This document shows positions 62,939-64,000 of a stretch of 64,000 nt of DNA, piece by piece. Every line of letters starts with the position of its first letter. Positions within the stretch are counted from its first letter, which is position 1. Position numbers and translations under genes: made by a program. The DNA is from Methanococcoides sp. (GTDB taxonomy: Archaea; Halobacteriota; Methanosarcinia; Methanosarcinales; Methanosarcinaceae). The stretch is from contig JAIORD010000028.1 of assembly GCA_021108275.1 (NCBI GenBank), positions 124,001 through 188,000 of the forward strand, given 5' to 3'. The notes under the pieces were generated by a model that was not told the origin of the DNA, searched no databases, and worked only from the letters and a program-made list of their open reading frames with translations.

Positions 62939-64000
62939 ATGAAAGTTCTGATTGCTACGGGCAGACTTGCGGAAAGGACCGTAAGGCATTCAGTAGGTGA
63001 TAATGCTGATGTTCTTGTACTCGATGTTGACGTTGCCGCATTTATAACTCCTCATAGATTGCTGTCTGCTATTAAAGAGCAAAAGGGGATATATGACGTT
63101 ATATTAGTCCCGGGGCTTGCGTCCGGTGATTTTTCCATGGTGGCAAAAGAACTTGGGTGGAAGGTATTTCTTGGCCCCAAACATGCTTATGATATTGGTA
63201 GTGTGCTCAAGTTCGTTGATGAGATCGATCTCTCACTTGAGGTGCCTGCATGTGAACTTCTTTCTGATATCTGGAGGGAACTTGCCCTTGAAACACTTGT
63301 GGAACTGGAAAACAATGCCGATATGCTTGCAATGATCGGTGACGTGAAGCTTGGTGGCAGCTCCCGAATGAAGGTCATGGCAGAGATAGTTGATGCAACT
63401 GGGTTCGAAGAAGACGCTTTATCGCTAAAAGTTATTGAATTTATCAGAAAGGGTGCGGATATCATTGACCTGGGAGCTTCGTTGACGTCATCTGTCGAAG
63501 ATGTCAGGAAGGCAGTCCGTGTGGCTCGTAAGGTCTCGACGGTTCCTGTTAGCATTGATACTCTTGAACCCGATCTATTAAAAGCTGCAATGGACGAGGG
63601 TATCGATCTGGTGCTTAGTCTTAATTCCAGCAATCTCGATATTGTAGGGAAGGATGTGGCTAAAGCAGGAGTCACTGCGGTGGTAATTCCAGATACCGGG
63701 AATAGCTTTGAAAGTCTTGTGCATAACATCCAGGCAGCAAGGGATGCTGGCATTGAGAGTATAATTGCCGACCCCGTGCTTGATCCCATCGGACATGGGT
63801 TCGTCGATTCGATCGTCAGGTATGCACGTTTTCATGAGGAGTATCCGGAGATCCCTGTCTTCTTCGGTGCGGGCAATGTGACCGAACTCATCGATGCCGA
63901 TTCTGTTGGCGTGAATGCCACTCTTTGCGGACTTGCAGCAGATGTTGGCTCCTGCATCTTGTTCACTCCGGAGTTCAGTGAGAAGACGAGAGGTTCTATT
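62939..64000 (+). CDS. Dihydropteroate-synthase-like protein, cut by window end
   Basis: The frame is open from ATG 62939 to the window end without a stop, giving 354 residues so far. After a Rossmann-like N-terminal domain (MKVLIATGRLAERTVRHSVG, about 160 residues), a TIM-barrel DHPS core appears: MAEIVDATGFEEDALSLKVIEFIRKGADIIDLGASL, VPVSIDTLEPDLLKAAMDEGIDLVLSLN, IIADPVLDPIGHGF, FFGAGNVTELIDADSVGVNATL. It matches the methanogen DHPS-like family (TIGR00284), probably linked to methanopterin synthesis, which joins a pterin to an aniline ribose. The gene starts 105 bases after ftsZ. Confidence 0.88.
   Translation, partial: MKVLIATGRLAERTVRHSVGDNADVLVLDVDVAAFITPHRLLSAIKEQKGIYDVILVPGLASGDFSMVAKELGWKVFLGPKHAYDIGSVLKFVDEIDLSLEVPACELLSDIWRELALETLVELENNADMLAMIGDVKLGGSSRMKVMAEIVDATGFEEDALSLKVIEFIRKGADIIDLGASLTSSVEDVRKAVRVARKVSTVPVSIDTLEPDLLKAAMDEGIDLVLSLNSSNLDIVGKDVAKAGVTAVVIPDTGNSFESLVHNIQAARDAGIESIIADPVLDPIGHGFVDSIVRYARFHEEYPEIPVFFGAGNVTELIDADSVGVNATLCGLAADVGSCILFTPEFSEKTRGSI

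Overview
The window is chromosomal DNA of a methanogenic archaeon, most likely a Methanosarcinaceae member of the Methanococcoides/Methanolobus kind. This rests on gene content: methanogenesis marker proteins 9 and 12, methenyl-H4MPT cyclohydrolase (mch), archaeal ribosomal proteins L7Ae, S28e, L24e and S6e, aIF5B, Trm1, Taw2, an archaeal-type tRNA-Ser without encoded CCA, the DUF39/NIL-ferredoxin/UPF0280 homocysteine genes and many multi-PAS histidine kinases. The DNA is moderately AT-rich, with TATA-box promoters, GGAGG/GGTGA ribosome binding sites and T-rich terminators. The species is an inference; there is no rRNA to check it.

Layout. 1-5.5 kb: end of marker 12, a nitrilase-family hydrolase, an overlapping four-gene operon (marker 9, CitG-like, DUF447, deaminase) and a TPR protein. 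5.6-9.3 kb: a giant PAS/GAF sensor without a kinase domain, with a frame problem at its start, and a secreted unknown. 9.3-13.2 kb: translation genes (L7Ae, S28e, L24e, Ndk, aIF5B, S6e) separated by structured terminators. 13.2-20.8 kb: the most unusual block, a divergent cluster that encodes an ESCRT-III/PspA-like coiled-coil protein, a Vps4-type AAA ATPase with an MIT-like N-terminus, a winged-helix coiled-coil protein, a 51-residue RHH-like protein, an SPFH/zinc-ribbon protein, a PEGA/membrane/zinc-ribbon protein, a small DUF4389-like membrane protein and a thioredoxin. I read it as a membrane-remodelling or envelope-stress system. 20.8-26 kb: a Cache/PAS histidine kinase and an acyl-CoA ligase/thioesterase/regulator operon. 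26-34 kb: tRNA modification enzymes, regulators, DUF2110, DUF2124 and mch. 34-43 kb: a molybdopterin-type lipoprotein, two histidine kinases, CorA and small membrane proteins. 43.4-49.1 kb: a four-gene cohesin/dockerin operon that looks like a cell-surface scaffold. 49-54.5 kb: accessory genes, a broken DUF2173 gene, tiny membrane proteins and a DNA glycosylase. 54.5-64 kb: tRNA-Ser, FKBP, another kinase, the homocysteine operon, an AIM24 protein, ftsZ with a long structured leader, and a dihydropteroate-synthase-like gene cut by the window end.

How the genes work together. FtsZ lies in the same window as the ESCRT-like pair, so that pair probably does not carry the main division role and may act in membrane repair or vesicle formation instead. 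Four histidine kinases and one kinase-less sensor occur without any receiver-domain gene, so their partners lie elsewhere. No CRISPR array, insertion sequence, integrase or rRNA gene was seen.
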